Shown here: in pieces, positions 38,453 to 50,154 of the stretch
Layout of the letters: each line of letters opens with the position of its first letter
Position numbering within the stretch: position 1 is the first letter of the stretch
From: Theristus sp. LFF4_11
Taxonomy: Eukaryota > Nematoda > Chromadorea > Monhysterida > Xyalidae
Assembly (NCBI GenBank): GCA_030248135.1
Contig: JASANC010003755.1
Location: forward strand, 62,001-126,000
DNA length: 64,000 nucleotides
Direction of reading: 5' to 3'
Position numbers and translations under genes: made by a program
Notes under the pieces: model-generated
What the model saw: the letters and a program-made list of their open reading frames with translations, nothing else
What the model was told of the DNA's origin: nothing
Databases searched by the model: none

Positions 38453-41400
38453 CTACCGTCCCTCTCGCACGAACCGCTCCGAGCACGGGAACTTTTGCGC
38501 GTCGAAATCAGGGTCGGCACGGAGACGCGTGCGAATGCGCTCGTGCAGGTGCTCGCTGTAGGCGTGCACGAGCGGCTCGTTGACATGCAGCGCATCGCAG
38601 ACGTCGCCCACGGTGGCGCCCGTGATCGGCTGCACACCGGCGGCGTCGATCGCCCGGCGCAACGCGTCACGCACCCGGCCGTCCGCAGGCACACCGGCGC
38701 ACGTCTGCTCGGCACGCCGCTCCAGAATCAGCTGCAACGGCAGCGGCACACAATCGCTGAACGATCACAGTCATACCCGTGCGACGGCGTGGGGTATCAA
38801 TGTGTGCAGCCCGCAAACACAAACTTTGCGAGCTTTGTTTCACTGCACCGGCTGCCTTGCCAATCGTGCACAGCCCTCAAACCGGTGTCGCCAAAATGCC
38901 ACCGCAAAAAGTACGACCGTCGCGCGGGCATGATCAGAGTCAACTCAATTTCAGTGGTCAGATTGTTCTCAAGTCTCAACCAAGCGCTCGATCAGGTTCT
39001 TTGCATTTCAGTTCACCCTCAACTGTTGGTTCTGTCAAAAGCCTGAACTCACTCTGCGTCGTTTCGCGGGCATGCCGGCGAGATACGCATCGCTCATCGG
39101 CGCCTGCTTTGGCATCGCTTTCTGCAGCTCAACATCCTTTTCAATCACCTTTGTCCACTCCTGCAACATTGAAGAACGTCACACAACAGTACAAAACAAC
39201 AACAAAAAGAGCCAAACGAAAACAGAAGAGAACTGCAACAACCTGCGGTAAGCCACGTTTCCAGGCGTTCGCGTCCGCGGCCGACGTCGCAGGTTCACTG
39301 GCTGCTTTTGGCGGTGGCGACATCGACTGAGCCGCAGGTGGCGCGGACACACTTGCACTGGCCGTCGTCGTCTCTGCATCCATCTGAAACGGAAACATGA
39401 TAACTGAAAGTATCGTTTTGAAACAAAAAAAACAAAAGACGAAAAACAAACCGGTTGCGCGGAATCGTTCGTTGACTTTTTGTCTTTAGTTTTCGTCTCT
39501 TCTCGTTCCTCCGTGTGATAAACGATATGCGGGCGAATCGTGTCAAATGAAACCTGAGCAGCAGAAACTCTGCGATAATCAACCCAAGAACAATCGCACC
39601 AACCACAGGACTGCGCCAACCTGTTGCTGTTGATTTATGGCCAGCGACTGTCGCATTTGGTTCAGCGCAAGGTGCATCATTCCCTCGTTGACACGCAACG
39701 CCTCTGGACCGTCCTCATTCGAGGCCAGCTGCAACGGCAAGCATGCCGAGATTACCATTAAGCCAAAATTTGGTTTTGAGTCTGCCTTGTCACCGGCACA
39801 TCTGTGTGGTCGAGTCAACCAACCATAAACCGAAGCAGCATGTCGCCGCGCGTGTCGTTCGAGCACAAGTCCATCAGAAAGACCATCTCGCGGAACAGCC
39901 GCCACGTCTCGTCGTGCAGCTCGCGGCCGAACTGCGCCGTATCTGCAGGGCAGCACGAGTAAAAAAATCCGAAAACAACATCTTTTCCTTCTTTTCAGAA
40001 ACTTTCGGTTCACCGCGAAAACGACTGTAATAAAAACTGCAGGAAGATTCAACCACAGTAACCATTGTCGTTCAAGGCGAACACGACGGCGAGCACGCGC
40101 TCAGCAGCGGCCTGCTCCGTGCGCGACATCGTTCGCAGCACGTCCATCGGTCGACCACTCTCATCCGGCACCGTCAGCGGCAGCTCGTCGTCGGACAACT
40201 GCACACAAACAAAAACGCTTGGTTTCCACACTTTCATACTCGTCACAAAAACTGTCACTGCCTGGCCATATCCAGCAGCAGAACTGTCGACTCATGTTTT
40301 CTTGCACTCGCTCGAGTTTCGATTTCCGTTTCGAGTGCGTTTCCGAACGGAACGCAAACAACACAATGTTTCGGAAACGACGCAGCTACTACACAGCGTC
40401 TGCATCCGACCGAGCCTGCTGGATCGGCCAAATTGCGTCACTACCTTGCTCACCCTTGACCGTGAACAACAACAACACAATGTTCCGCAGCAACACTGCT
40501 TCGTGAAGCAACGAACAGCAACGAGAGACGGCAACCAACGCCAGCCACCCGCTTGCACGCACATGCACGGCCTCTTGCAGCTGCTGCGGCGTGGCAGCGA
40601 CGCGAGCGGCCGCCGAGCGCACGTCGTCCCAGGAGGGCCTCGAGTTGTCGTTCATGACGCGCTGCACGAAATAGCGGCGAATCTGGTTGCGATAGCGGTC
40701 GAACGGCGCGTGATCCTGGTTCATCACGGCGAACACGTCCGCGATCGTCAGACAGTCGGACAGGCAACGCACCAGGTCGCCGATGAAGCCTGCCAGAGGG
40801 CGAGGGAAGTGAGCGTGATGGAATTGTGAAATACGCGAGGCCATAAGGGGCTTTCATGGAACACATTTTAATGACCGCGTAGCTAGGTTTTAACACAGTT
40901 ACGCGTCACACCAAATACTGCTTCATGAATGCCGCTATAGTTATTCTAGGGGGCGGCAGGGGCTTCACTTTTTTCAAAGTTTTGTTCGCTTCAGCCAACG
41001 CAACCACTGACCAGGCGCCTCCGAGCTGATGAGATCTGGCTCGCCGGTGATGTTACGCACGAATTCGTTGAGCGTTTGCGCGGGCGCCGCGGCAGCCCCA
41101 GCCGCGAACTGCTGCACGATGCGGCGTGTGTTCGCGTCACCTGCCAGCGCTCGCAGTGCTGCTGCGCCTGCAACATCGCAACTGTTATGAGTTGGCTTTG
41201 CAAACACGCCGACTGGCTTGATTGCAACTTGCAAATGCCAATGAATGATGCTGGAGGAAGAGAGACGGAATGCCACTAAATTTTCCAAAACGGCAACATT
41301 GCCAGTCGCAACAACAATGCAAGTGTGCACGAGATGACTGAATGAAAGTGTCAACAATGCCACTATCTGACCAGCGGCCTGTTCGTCCAGTCGCTGTGCA

Positions 41401-43070
41401 TTGTCATTGTCATCGTTTGCATGCGGCATTCGCTCGAACGTCACCGTGCCGTGCACTTGTTGCATCATCGGCGTTGCGCCGGGCGCGCGCGTCTGCAGCG
41501 GCAACGGGTGGAATGCGTACACTGGAATGGCATGTGCATTTGGCTGCATTGGGAATGGGATGTATGTCAACGGAGATAGAATGCATTCTGCACATCCTTT
41601 CAACCAGCTGAATGAACTGCAATTATCCAGAGTACACCAACAAGTGTACTGCTGCGTTTTGGACCAGAATACGATTGCAATACAACTCATGAATAATACA
41701 GAAGTGTCGAAAGAAACAATCGACAACAACTCAATCACTCCGAATGCATTCATGAATGCCAAACATTGCTCGCTCACTCTGTTCGTTTCTGTCCGTGTCG
41801 ACGTTGATGTTCGGCTGTCCGTTGAGATTGATGGCGACCGACCTGAGCATGCGCTCCAGTCCGTCCACAAACTCGGCCTCGTCCTCCACGTTGCCCGGCT
41901 CGTCGTTCGCGTAGCTCGTCGGTTGGCTCGCGTCGTCGTCGTTCTGCGTTTCCGATTCTGCTTGCGACGCTGCTGGCTGCTCCGCTGTTGTGGAGTCGCT
42001 CGCCTGTGGCAACAGAAACGTGATTGAAAAAAACGATGATGAAATCTCGATCGCTAAGGCTGAACTGATTGGCTGCTCCCGGCACACTGGCACAACTGAC
42101 TCCAGTACACGGCCGGGCTGATCAACCAGTGCCCAAGGAAACAGATGTGTCATGGCCAGGGAGAAGGTAGACACCGAGGGTTTTGTGAACGACGACGCAC
42201 ATCCCTCACTCCATCAAACCGGACAACTTCCGTTTGCGTGTCCATCAAAGCGTAGCACAGCACGTCCGTGGCGTCGCTCAGGCGTGTCTTGCAGAACGCG
42301 CTTCGTGGTACAAAATAAGGCTCCATCCTCAAGCGTCTGGTCAGCGAACACAACACCACAAAGGCAAACCGATCATCAGACCAGACATCCCTGAACTGAG
42401 TTCAACGGAGCTCACAGACACCCAACACAGCACCACCAAACGCACCTCCATGGGCGCTTGCTGCTGCCTGCCGCGCGCACGTGTCTCCGTGAGGCGACGC
42501 AAATGGCGCAGATCAAAATGGCGACTCGAGCACGGCATGAACGGGTCCATCGTGAACAGCGGCATCTCCAGCGGCGGCCGAGGCCCCACGAACACGGACT
42601 GCTCCATCAGTTGCTCCATGTTCTGCTCGGTCACGTCTGCATGCGAAATAGGACGGCTGGGTTGCATTGGCTTTCCGAAAAATGATGTCCTCTCGCCAAA
42701 GAAGCCAACAACCATTTCAGACGTAGCCAATCAATTTATCAGTCAGCCAAATAACTAGGTACATCAAATTTACTTCTTGTTTCACACGAATCAGGTACAG
42801 TTTCACCAATCAGTTCCATGCTTGACGCGGCAATTCAGATACGACCGGGTCACTCACTTGAGTAATTTTGAAGCTGACACAAACTCACAAACATGAAGCT
42901 CCCTTCTACGTCTGCAAAAAATACCGAAAAAAAGCTAATACCGAAAAGTATCAAGAAGAAAGCAAACAAACGTAGTGCGCCGAGTGGATGCGGCCGCGAA
43001 TGGTGTGGCTCCGTGATTGGCGGATTGGCGACCGGCCCGTTTGGCACGTTGCTGTTGTTGTTGTTGTTGT

Positions 43071-43158
<88 letters not shown>

Positions 43159-46100
43159 GCTGGCAGCTGCCGGCTGTGCAGGTGCGCCATGCTGGTGGTG
43201 ATGGTGGTGGTGGTGGTGGGCATGCCAGTGTTGCGCACCTTGCTGACGTGCTGAAGTCAACAAAAATACTGGCAGAATGAAATGAGACCTCAAAATCTTG
43301 GCGAACAAAACACGGACAAGCTGTGAACAGTGGCATTTGAAGCTGGTATGTTGATTGGCTACATTGAACTGGGCAACATCAGTCATTAGCCAAATGCAAA
43401 CGCAGTCAATCCGCTGGCTGACTACGATTTGGAATTGCGCTTCAGACAAATACCAAATTTCAAAGCTTGTTCATTTCTAACAAATCCACGAATCATGACC
43501 ATTACTACCATGACATCTGCTCGGACCTGCTTGAGCGGCGGCTGTCTGATGTGCCGCTTGATGGGCTGCCTGATGAATGTGCTGATGTGGCGTCATCGGC
43601 GGCCGTTGTTGATGTGCAAACGGTGGCCGTGCCTGTCGATTTTGCGGCGCGTGCTGCTGCATTTCTGTGGCGACGGGGCCGAACGCACGCTGCAGCTGTT
43701 GCATGAACGGCGCTGAAAGTTTGCATTGCAAAATGAACACCTCGAAATGTACACATCAAAAACTGAAATCTATTATTCTTTTGAAACAGCAAAAACAAAA
43801 TCCAGTGCACGCCGTCTCTGCGCACCATCCATTCGTATCGGTCTGCCGTGTGCGTCCGTCGCGTGCATCTGCCCACCCGGCCAAATCTGCAACTGCATCG
43901 TTTGCATGTGCGTCTGCACGCCAGCTGGCATACCAGGCACCACCGGCATTCGAATGTTCTGCTGTAGTGGCATGGCACCAGGAGGCGGCGGTGGCGGCAT
44001 CGCCGTTACCATTGGCCGCATGCGTACGGGTGCAACTCGAGGACGAGCTGAAGGTGCAACTGCTGCGGGTCTTGGTGCAACTGCTGCGAGTCTTCGTGCA
44101 GCTTCTGCGGGACTTGGTGCAGCTGCTGCGGGACTTGGTGCGGCTGCTGCGGGACTTGGTGCGGCTGCTGCGGGACCTGGTGCAGCTGCTGTGGGACCTG
44201 GCGCGGCTGCTGCGGGACCTGGTGCAGCTGGTTGTCCTTGTGCTTGTGCGGCCGTGGCAGCAGCACCGTGATCGGCTGCATTCGCTGGTGCGTTGGCTGC
44301 ATTCGCTTGCTGCTGAAACTGCTGATGGGCGATGTTGTTCTGAATGCCAGGCGCCCCAATGGTGATGGTCACTTCAGCCTGAAATGCAACCGCTCTGGTG
44401 TTTTTCAACGCTGATTGGTCAATGAATAATTACAAACTTAACAGTATTATAATTAGCCACTGAAAACTCACCTCTCGATACACACCACATGTCCCATTGT
44501 AGCATTGTAATAAAAACCAGAATCTCCAAAGCGCCGAAAGCAACACAAAACGCGCACCGACCTCTCCAGTGACGGTCATGTCCGTGCAATGATACTGCGG
44601 ATAGAGGCGACGCGGCGGCGGCTCACAGTGATGCACGTTGAAGTCGGACAGCGTGTGGTAGATGTGGCTGATGTCGTGCAGGGCCACTTGCACGCCGTTG
44701 AAGAAACGCGCAGCGCGCCGGCCAAGCTCCAGCTGCAATGGTCACATCAAACGGACATGCACGAGAGCGACGCCAAAAGAGAACTCAAGTCAAGGGCACA
44801 CGACCATCACATTGAATCGTAGACAGTCGGGCATGCTGATTGGCTGAATCGAGCTGGGTTGCTCTGAGCAGTGTTTCAGTCAAATCCAGAAACAACCAAT
44901 CAGCTGATCAGCTATGATATACACGGTAGATTCCACAGTTCAACTGTGACCGAACCGAAGTTCAGAACTGGACAAACAATAAAAAACAGTAGTTTTTCCA
45001 GTAGTAACCACAATTCCACGGAAAAACTTAACTGCAGTAGCCCATTCAGAGACAAAAAACTGCCCAAAAAAGCCGTACTTCATTTCCGTCAAACTGTCGA
45101 TCCTGCACAACGAGCCGACGAAAGCGCTCGATCTGCGGTTGCAAACGCTGTTGCACTTCGAGGACCTGCCCGTACAGTGCTGCCAACTGCACCGCCATCG
45201 CATGGTGCACCCTGAACGGCTCGGGGATTCATTCATTGATTGCTCGTTTTTTGTGAAAAAATTCCACATCGTTGCATAAAAACCACAGAGAAATGATCTG
45301 ATTTTGGTAGCTGGCTGAAAAAAAACGGAAAGGTGACACTGACCTTACTTGCGTGAAGCCACGCCTCGTGCGTTGCATAGCACTCCAGTTCAGATTGAAT
45401 TTACAAAACACAACTGTATTGTGTGTTCTCGGACAGACGAGAATCTTATAAGTAAGATGCAACATCATTTGCAACAATGAATCTAGCAGCATCACTGTCT
45501 CTATCAGTTAGTCTTGTCACAGCGATCAGCCAACTACCAACACCAAGTGTTAAGAGGGATGGGGATTTGATTCTAGAGCAAGCGGTGTATCGAACACAAT
45601 TCACACACACACACCGCAAACCAAAAAATAAATAAAAAACGGATCCAATGCCAACCTGACACGCGATTCGCCGGCCTGCTGATTGGCGGATGGGGCTGTT
45701 TGGTCGTGTTGTGTGTCGGTCTCTGGTGCAGACGGCTCATTGGCGCTCACAAGCAACGGAGGCGGCGGCGTGGCGTCCGTTTGCGTCGTCGTCGTTGCAT
45801 CAGCCGCCGGTGGCACTTCGTGCGATCGCTCCTGGCACTCACCCACCTGCAGTCACGCAAAACGCAACATTTGGAATTTACTGACACTTGTGCATTCGTA
45901 CTAAAGAGAAAACGTGGGTACTTCGTGACTGCTAAACTGTCTAAAAACAAACAATACTGTTGTGATGTAACACGCAAACTCAGTTTCCCCAGAACCATGG
46001 GAGACATCATATTAGCAAACGTGTCTTATATTCACGTGAAGTCAATTTAGTAGCTACTTAGTTGCGGAAGCAAAATGGTAAAAGCGATTTCTCAGTGTCT

Positions 46101-48227
46101 GCAAATCCGCAGACCACGTCTTCCAGAGAACAGCAGCCTTTTTGGCCAATGTTCCTCATAACGACCACACGAACCAACGGCGCGAATCCCAGGTCCATCT
46201 GGTCGTTGTCGTGCGCCGGCGGGTTGTCGCAGCTGAGTTCGCCTGGTTCGTCTGCAGGCGCAGAGGGCAGCGGCTGCGAGACGTCCACGTTCAAGCCTTC
46301 CAATGTTTCGCGCTGAAACGCAATTCAAGAATAATGCAGCTAACTGCTGATTTCGAAATGAGACAAGAGACCGATGTGGCTAGCAAATCGCTCGCGGTCA
46401 ACGGCCACCAGGTGCCGATCGTTGTTTGTAAAAAGGGCTAACAAAAGCGCAATCAGCACACCGCGTCCGTCTGTGTGAAAGTTCAGCTAAAAATGTGAAA
46501 TTGGTAAAAGGCGCAAGCTGCAAAGTGTGACGCACCTCCAGATGGTATATGATGTGATGGACATGTCTGATGACTTGTTGCACGTGCAGCATTCGTGCGC
46601 GTGCCGGACTGTCCGTGGTGCGCTGTGTCGGCGGCCGGAACACGAGTCTCACGTCGAGCATGTCTCCGCGACGCGTCGTCGTCATCCGCGCCGCACGACC
46701 CACCTCGCCGAGGCGCTCCAGTGCTTGGCGCACGAGCGTCTGAATTGTTCGTGTTTGCTATTTGGAATTTCAGATAAAGTCGGCCGTGGAAAGCCTTGGT
46801 CATTGGTGGGACACTGCTTATTATTTGTGTTCGTATATTGTGGTCCGGTCCGTCGTATCGTCAGCGATCACGTTTATTTGATGTTGTTAACCGTGACATG
46901 CGTGATCGATCGTGCTATTTCACTGTTATTCATATTTTTTTGTTGAAAAATTGAAAACCAATAAGTTGCTTCCCCATCCGCAACGCATCCATTTTGTGCA
47001 GGTGGACACAACAAACTCATGATACTCGAATCAGATCAAACAACACCAAAAAACCACCGACTCCAATGCAAAGCAAACCTCGATCTCAGTCTGCGAGAAG
47101 TTGCGATTGACAAACTGCGGCACGCCAGCGGCGGCTTGCTCGAACATCGCCGGCATCGACTGGCGATCGTTCGCACCGTGACCGCCGCGTTGGTGGCGTT
47201 GCTGCTGGCCGCGGGCGACGTTCGGCGCTCGCTGCACCACGTGCAACACCTTGCCGCTCACGTCTGCGCCGTTTTTAGATCATCATTTTTCGCAGCGTAG
47301 TTTCGGAGGTTTCAAATTTAGATTTTTCGCGTGGGCCTGCGTGGTGGCGCGGTGGACTCTTTTGTCTGTGCGTTCGGGGGATCGAGCCCAGCCGAGTGCA
47401 CTTAATGAGAGAGCAACTCGATGGGCGCTCTACTCGACGGCGTTCTGTACGCTTTACTAGATTAGCCCCGGCTAAAAACAGCGCCATAAGTGTCTGCTCG
47501 TTTTTCGCGGTGTTGTTCAAATCAGTTTTTTTTCATCTGGAATTTTCATCTTTAAAAGTTCTACGAACGTATGGTAGTATGTTTACGAGTTGTAAACTGA
47601 TTGATATTAATGCTTGTTCGCTGACTGTGGACATTTTCAACAATTTCCACATTCACTTCTGATTTCCACATTCACTTCTGCTTTTTTGTGGTTTTTGAAC
47701 GTTCAAACGTTCCCGTTCACTTCACACCGTACCCATATCTTTGAGTTTCTTGCTGTCATCTTGCAGAACGCGGCCACGGTAGATGAGCCGTTGTCTCGCC
47801 GGTACGATTCCCGTTTTCTCTTGCAGCAATGGGCGAAACTCGCGCAGGGACGTCTGTGTTCAAAATTTTAATAACTCCACAATGTTTTGAGCAAAACGTT
47901 TTTCACTCAAGTTTCAAAAGTTTTGAATTTGCTTAAGACAAGTTGTGATTTCGGTAATCGGGTTCGGGTCGGGTATCATCGGTACAGTACGCACAAACAC
48001 AACATGTAGAAAGTGAAGAACAACCTTTGAGTGTGATTGAATGTGAACAACAAAAAATGAACGCCAGCCTAAGCCGACATCGACCCGACCCGAGCGTGAA
48101 TCTGAATTCTGAAGCTGCAATTTCAGCAGCGCAGCAGCCTGCAGCCTGCAGCACTGCCACTCACCTCATCGTCAACTGAAAACGAATGATCGACGCCATC
48201 TAACGTTCGCACTTTGAATTCAATCAT
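38453..48227 (-). CDS. BAG6: BAG6 / Scythe-like chaperone with N-terminal ubiquitin-like domain
   Basis: Twenty-three exons in phase give 1,410 residues. Exon spans run from 48227-48165, 47853-47733 and 47263-47079 at the 5' end to 39383-39243, 39160-39053 and 38731-38453 at the 3' end. The UBL domain is residues 1-~72 (MIEFKVRTLDGVDHSF; RQRLIYRGRVLQDDSKKL; GKVLHVVQRAP), matching BAG6. Next come helical segments (RARMLHVQQVIRHVHHIIY; LEVQQRLQPQIERFRRL), a long Ala/Pro region with a 7-residue repeat, a His tract and a poly-Asn tract, then the conserved FIGDLVRCLSDCLTIADV block. The C-terminus is diagnostic: EWTKVIEKDVELQ, LSDAYLAGMPAKRR-type motif (MSDAYLAGMPAKRRR), and a BAG-like helix ending RADPDFDAQKFP. 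BAG6 holds hydrophobic and tail-anchored substrates for insertion or degradation in cytosol and nucleus. Human BAG6 has 1,132 residues; the excess here is low-complexity. The junction between the exons at ~41778 and ~41587 is the least certain. Confidence 0.93.
40845..40936. mobile_element. ~90-bp palindromic MITE, copy 2, in a BAG6 intron
   Basis: Reverse-complement relative of the element at 29603-29688: it shares AAATACTGCTTCATGAATGCC at one end and ACACAGTTACGC in the centre. It lies in the BAG6 intron 40790-41011. Confidence 0.8.
42818..42857. mobile_element. Half-copy of the ZP-intron hairpin MITE
   Basis: Carries one terminus, CATGCTTGACGCGGCAATTC, matching both ends of the element at 15978-16083, but the second terminus is missing. 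Located in the BAG6 intron 42637-42971. Confidence 0.6.
43048..43162. repeat. Trinucleotide (GTT/AAC) tract coding for poly-Asn in BAG6
   Basis: About 36 GTT units on the + strand with single interruptions, inside the BAG6 exon 43250-42972. In the spliced reading frame (entered from ...AAQA|ARQQGAQ) the minus strand reads AAC, that is ~35 Asn with one Asp; the other two frames would give Gln or Thr. It follows a His-rich stretch (HHHHHHHHQHG). A pure tract of this kind should vary in length between individuals. Confidence 0.88.
44046..44232. repeat. 21-bp coding VNTR in BAG6 (Ala/Pro heptad)
   Basis: About nine copies of a 21-bp unit related to GGTGCAGCTGCTGCGGGACC. On the minus strand each encodes a heptad of the PGPAAAA / PSPAAAA type within BAG6 exon 44378-43826. 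The two ends of the array are more degenerate (RRLAAVA, RPAAVA) than the middle. Confidence 0.85.
47330..47400 (+). mobile_element. tRNA-derived SINE fragment in BAG6 intron 2
   Basis: An A-box-like GTGGCGCGGTGGACTC at ~47344 and a B-box-like GGGATCGAGCCC at ~47378 are ~35 bp apart. The stretch CTGTGCGYTCGGGGGATCGAG also occurs at 60930-60950, where it belongs to a second copy of the element next to the telomeric array. Confidence 0.6.
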
Positions 48228-48344
48228 TTTCACGTTTCGTTTCAAATTTCAATTCAGTGTCAGGTTGGTAAATCGATCAATCGTGGTACCGCGTACGAAC
48301 GACTAGGGTTCTCGGAAAAAAGTGAAAATCCCCTAAAGCTTCAT

Positions 48345-48935
48345 TACTAAAGCGCACGCGCACGGGCATCGGCATGCTCATGCTCATGATCCACTAGCGC
48401 GCCTGCACACGCTCCGCACTCAACAAGAACTTGTTCAAAACGCAATTGTTCTCACATCTTTCTTCTTGAAAAGGCTTGGCTTAGGTTAGGATTAGGTCAG
48501 GATCATGTTTAGCTTGGAATTAGGCATTAGGACTAGGTTTTGGGTTAGGCTTGTTTAGGCAACGTCTGCCAACATCAGTGCTTTGATTCAGTACGACAGG
48601 CCAACCGAAAATCCCAATTTTAAATTTAAAAAAATAATATTTTTTAATTAAAAATTTTTTCAAAATTCCGGAAGAAAATCTGAAAATTTGATGGTCGACA
48701 ACAACACGTAATGCATCATTACGCATCGCTTCATCATTGCATATGCACCTGCCCCGCATCCGCATTGCTCATTGCTCATGATCCACTGGCGCGCGTGCAC
48801 ACGCTCCGCCCTCAACAAAAACTCGTTCAAAACGCAGTTATTTTCATTCTTGCTTCTTAAAATAGGATTAGGTTAAGAACAGCTTTTGCTTAAGCTTAGG
48901 CTTAGGTTTGGCTTTTAAGTTTAGGTCCGTTTTAG
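48345..48935. repeat. Duplicated ~390-bp unit with degenerate telomere-like repeats
   Basis: Two copies, starting near 48350 and 48735. Both contain CATGATCCACT, CACACGCTCCGC and CTCAACAA followed by a run of TTAGG/TTAGGC-like hexamers (GGCTTAGGTTAGGATTAGG at ~48477; GGATTAGGTTAAG and TTAGGCTTAGG at ~48868-48908). No coding content was seen. Confidence 0.7.
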
Positions 48936-49019
48936 CAATGTCCGAGTACATTCAATGTTGGAGCGTGAGTTAACTGGAGCGTAATATCATTAAACGTGCC
49001 AACCGCATCATTATCATTA

Positions 49020-50062
49020 ATTATCTAAAAATGCGGGAGACGCATATAAAAGGAGGAATATGGCCTTGTGTAAGCAGTGAAAGACTTGGCTCGACAACGC
49101 TTTTCAAGTCTCTGATGTGGTACACACGGATACAAGTACATAAGAGTCATATTTTTGCGCCGCGTTTGTTGTTTAAAAGCTTGCTGAAAAGCGTAAAAAC
49201 TTTGAAGTTATCTAGATATTTTTCAATTGTCCTCTTCAGTTTAGTCTAAAATCACATCATGTGCGAAATTCTGTACAGCATGGCCGAATAAATGAGGCAG
49301 TCCATCAAGGCGGCATTAGTCGCTGACTAGGAGTTGTCTTTTTCAAAAATGCCAACATAATTTCCAATCATGTGTGCAAGGGAGAAAGAATGAACAGAAT
49401 AATACGGATAATCCATTAGTTTAAAAAACGCGTCAAATTTGGCATACAATTTGGTTTCTGAACTTCTTTTTCTTTCATTCAAAATTCGCGCGCTCCTTGC
49501 ACCCTGAAAAAAACTGCCATGTTTAATCGGCTATACTGTAAATTCTGTACAAAAAACAGAAACATCAGAGATTGCAAAACATTGCTGCATGTAGCTTTAT
49601 CGTTGTTGCTGACGTACGCACCGCTGTGCATACAGCAGCACCAGTGCAAAAAGTGTTGTCTTCCGTTGATTTTCACCCTTTTTACCAAACTCTTGTGACA
49701 GGATAAACCGGTGAGTCATTGCCTTTGCCACAGAAGGAGACCTTGCGTTCCCAATACCTCTGCGATACACTTTGTGCAAACCAGTGTCAGCGATCTAAAG
49801 TCTGATTGTTATTTTAGTGGTTTTAGAGGTCGCTAAATGCTAGAAAAAAGCAAATGTGAAAGTTTCTTTTGTCTACAATGTACGAGGGTTGCCACTTGCA
49901 ACCGAAATAAAAAAATAAACGGCGCAAAAATATGACTCTTATGTACTTGTATCCGTGTGTACCACATCAGAGACTTGAAAAGCGTTGTCGAGCCAAGTCT
50001 TTCACTGCTTACACAAGGCCATATTCCTCCTTTTATATGCGTCTCCCGCATTTTTAGATAAT
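49020..50062. mobile_element. Element with 143-bp terminal inverted repeats
   Basis: Arms 49020-49162 and 49920-50062 are essentially perfect reverse complements, starting ATTATCTAAAAATGCGGG and ending GCGCCG at the inner side. They enclose ~757 bp that contains a 263-bp Tc1-type MITE (49276-49538). The arms read as short frames (MRETHIKGG...) on opposite strands, but there is no transposase. No clear target duplication was identified. Confidence 0.8.
49276..49538. mobile_element. Tc1/mariner-type MITE, 263 bp, copy 2
   Basis: TA-flanked, with ends CAGCATGGCCGAATAAATGAGG and the inverse CCATGTTTAATCGGCTATACTG. Inverted relative to the copy at 36239-36506 and similar to it internally. It is nested inside the 143-bp-TIR element, so it inserted later. 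Confidence 0.85.
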
Positions 50063-50154
50063 ATTCTGACTTTTACATAAGCCCCAAAGGTCGGACCAAA
50101 ATCACAATACGTTGGTCACACATTCTTCTAAACCCCGGACAACTCAGGTTTTTC

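Noticed and set aside
40065..40829. 254-codon + strand frame over BAG6
   Set aside because: Antisense shadow; the minus strand carries phase-consistent BAG6 exons.
42893..43280. Poly-Leu, poly-Val, poly-Cys, poly-Thr and poly-Gln frames around 43.1 kb
   Set aside because: Alternative frames of the GTT/AAC tract. Only the poly-Asn frame joins in phase to both neighbouring BAG6 exons.
49031..49249. Two identical protein starts on opposite strands (also 49833-50051) as a duplicated gene
   Set aside because: Explained by the perfect 143-bp terminal inverted repeats.
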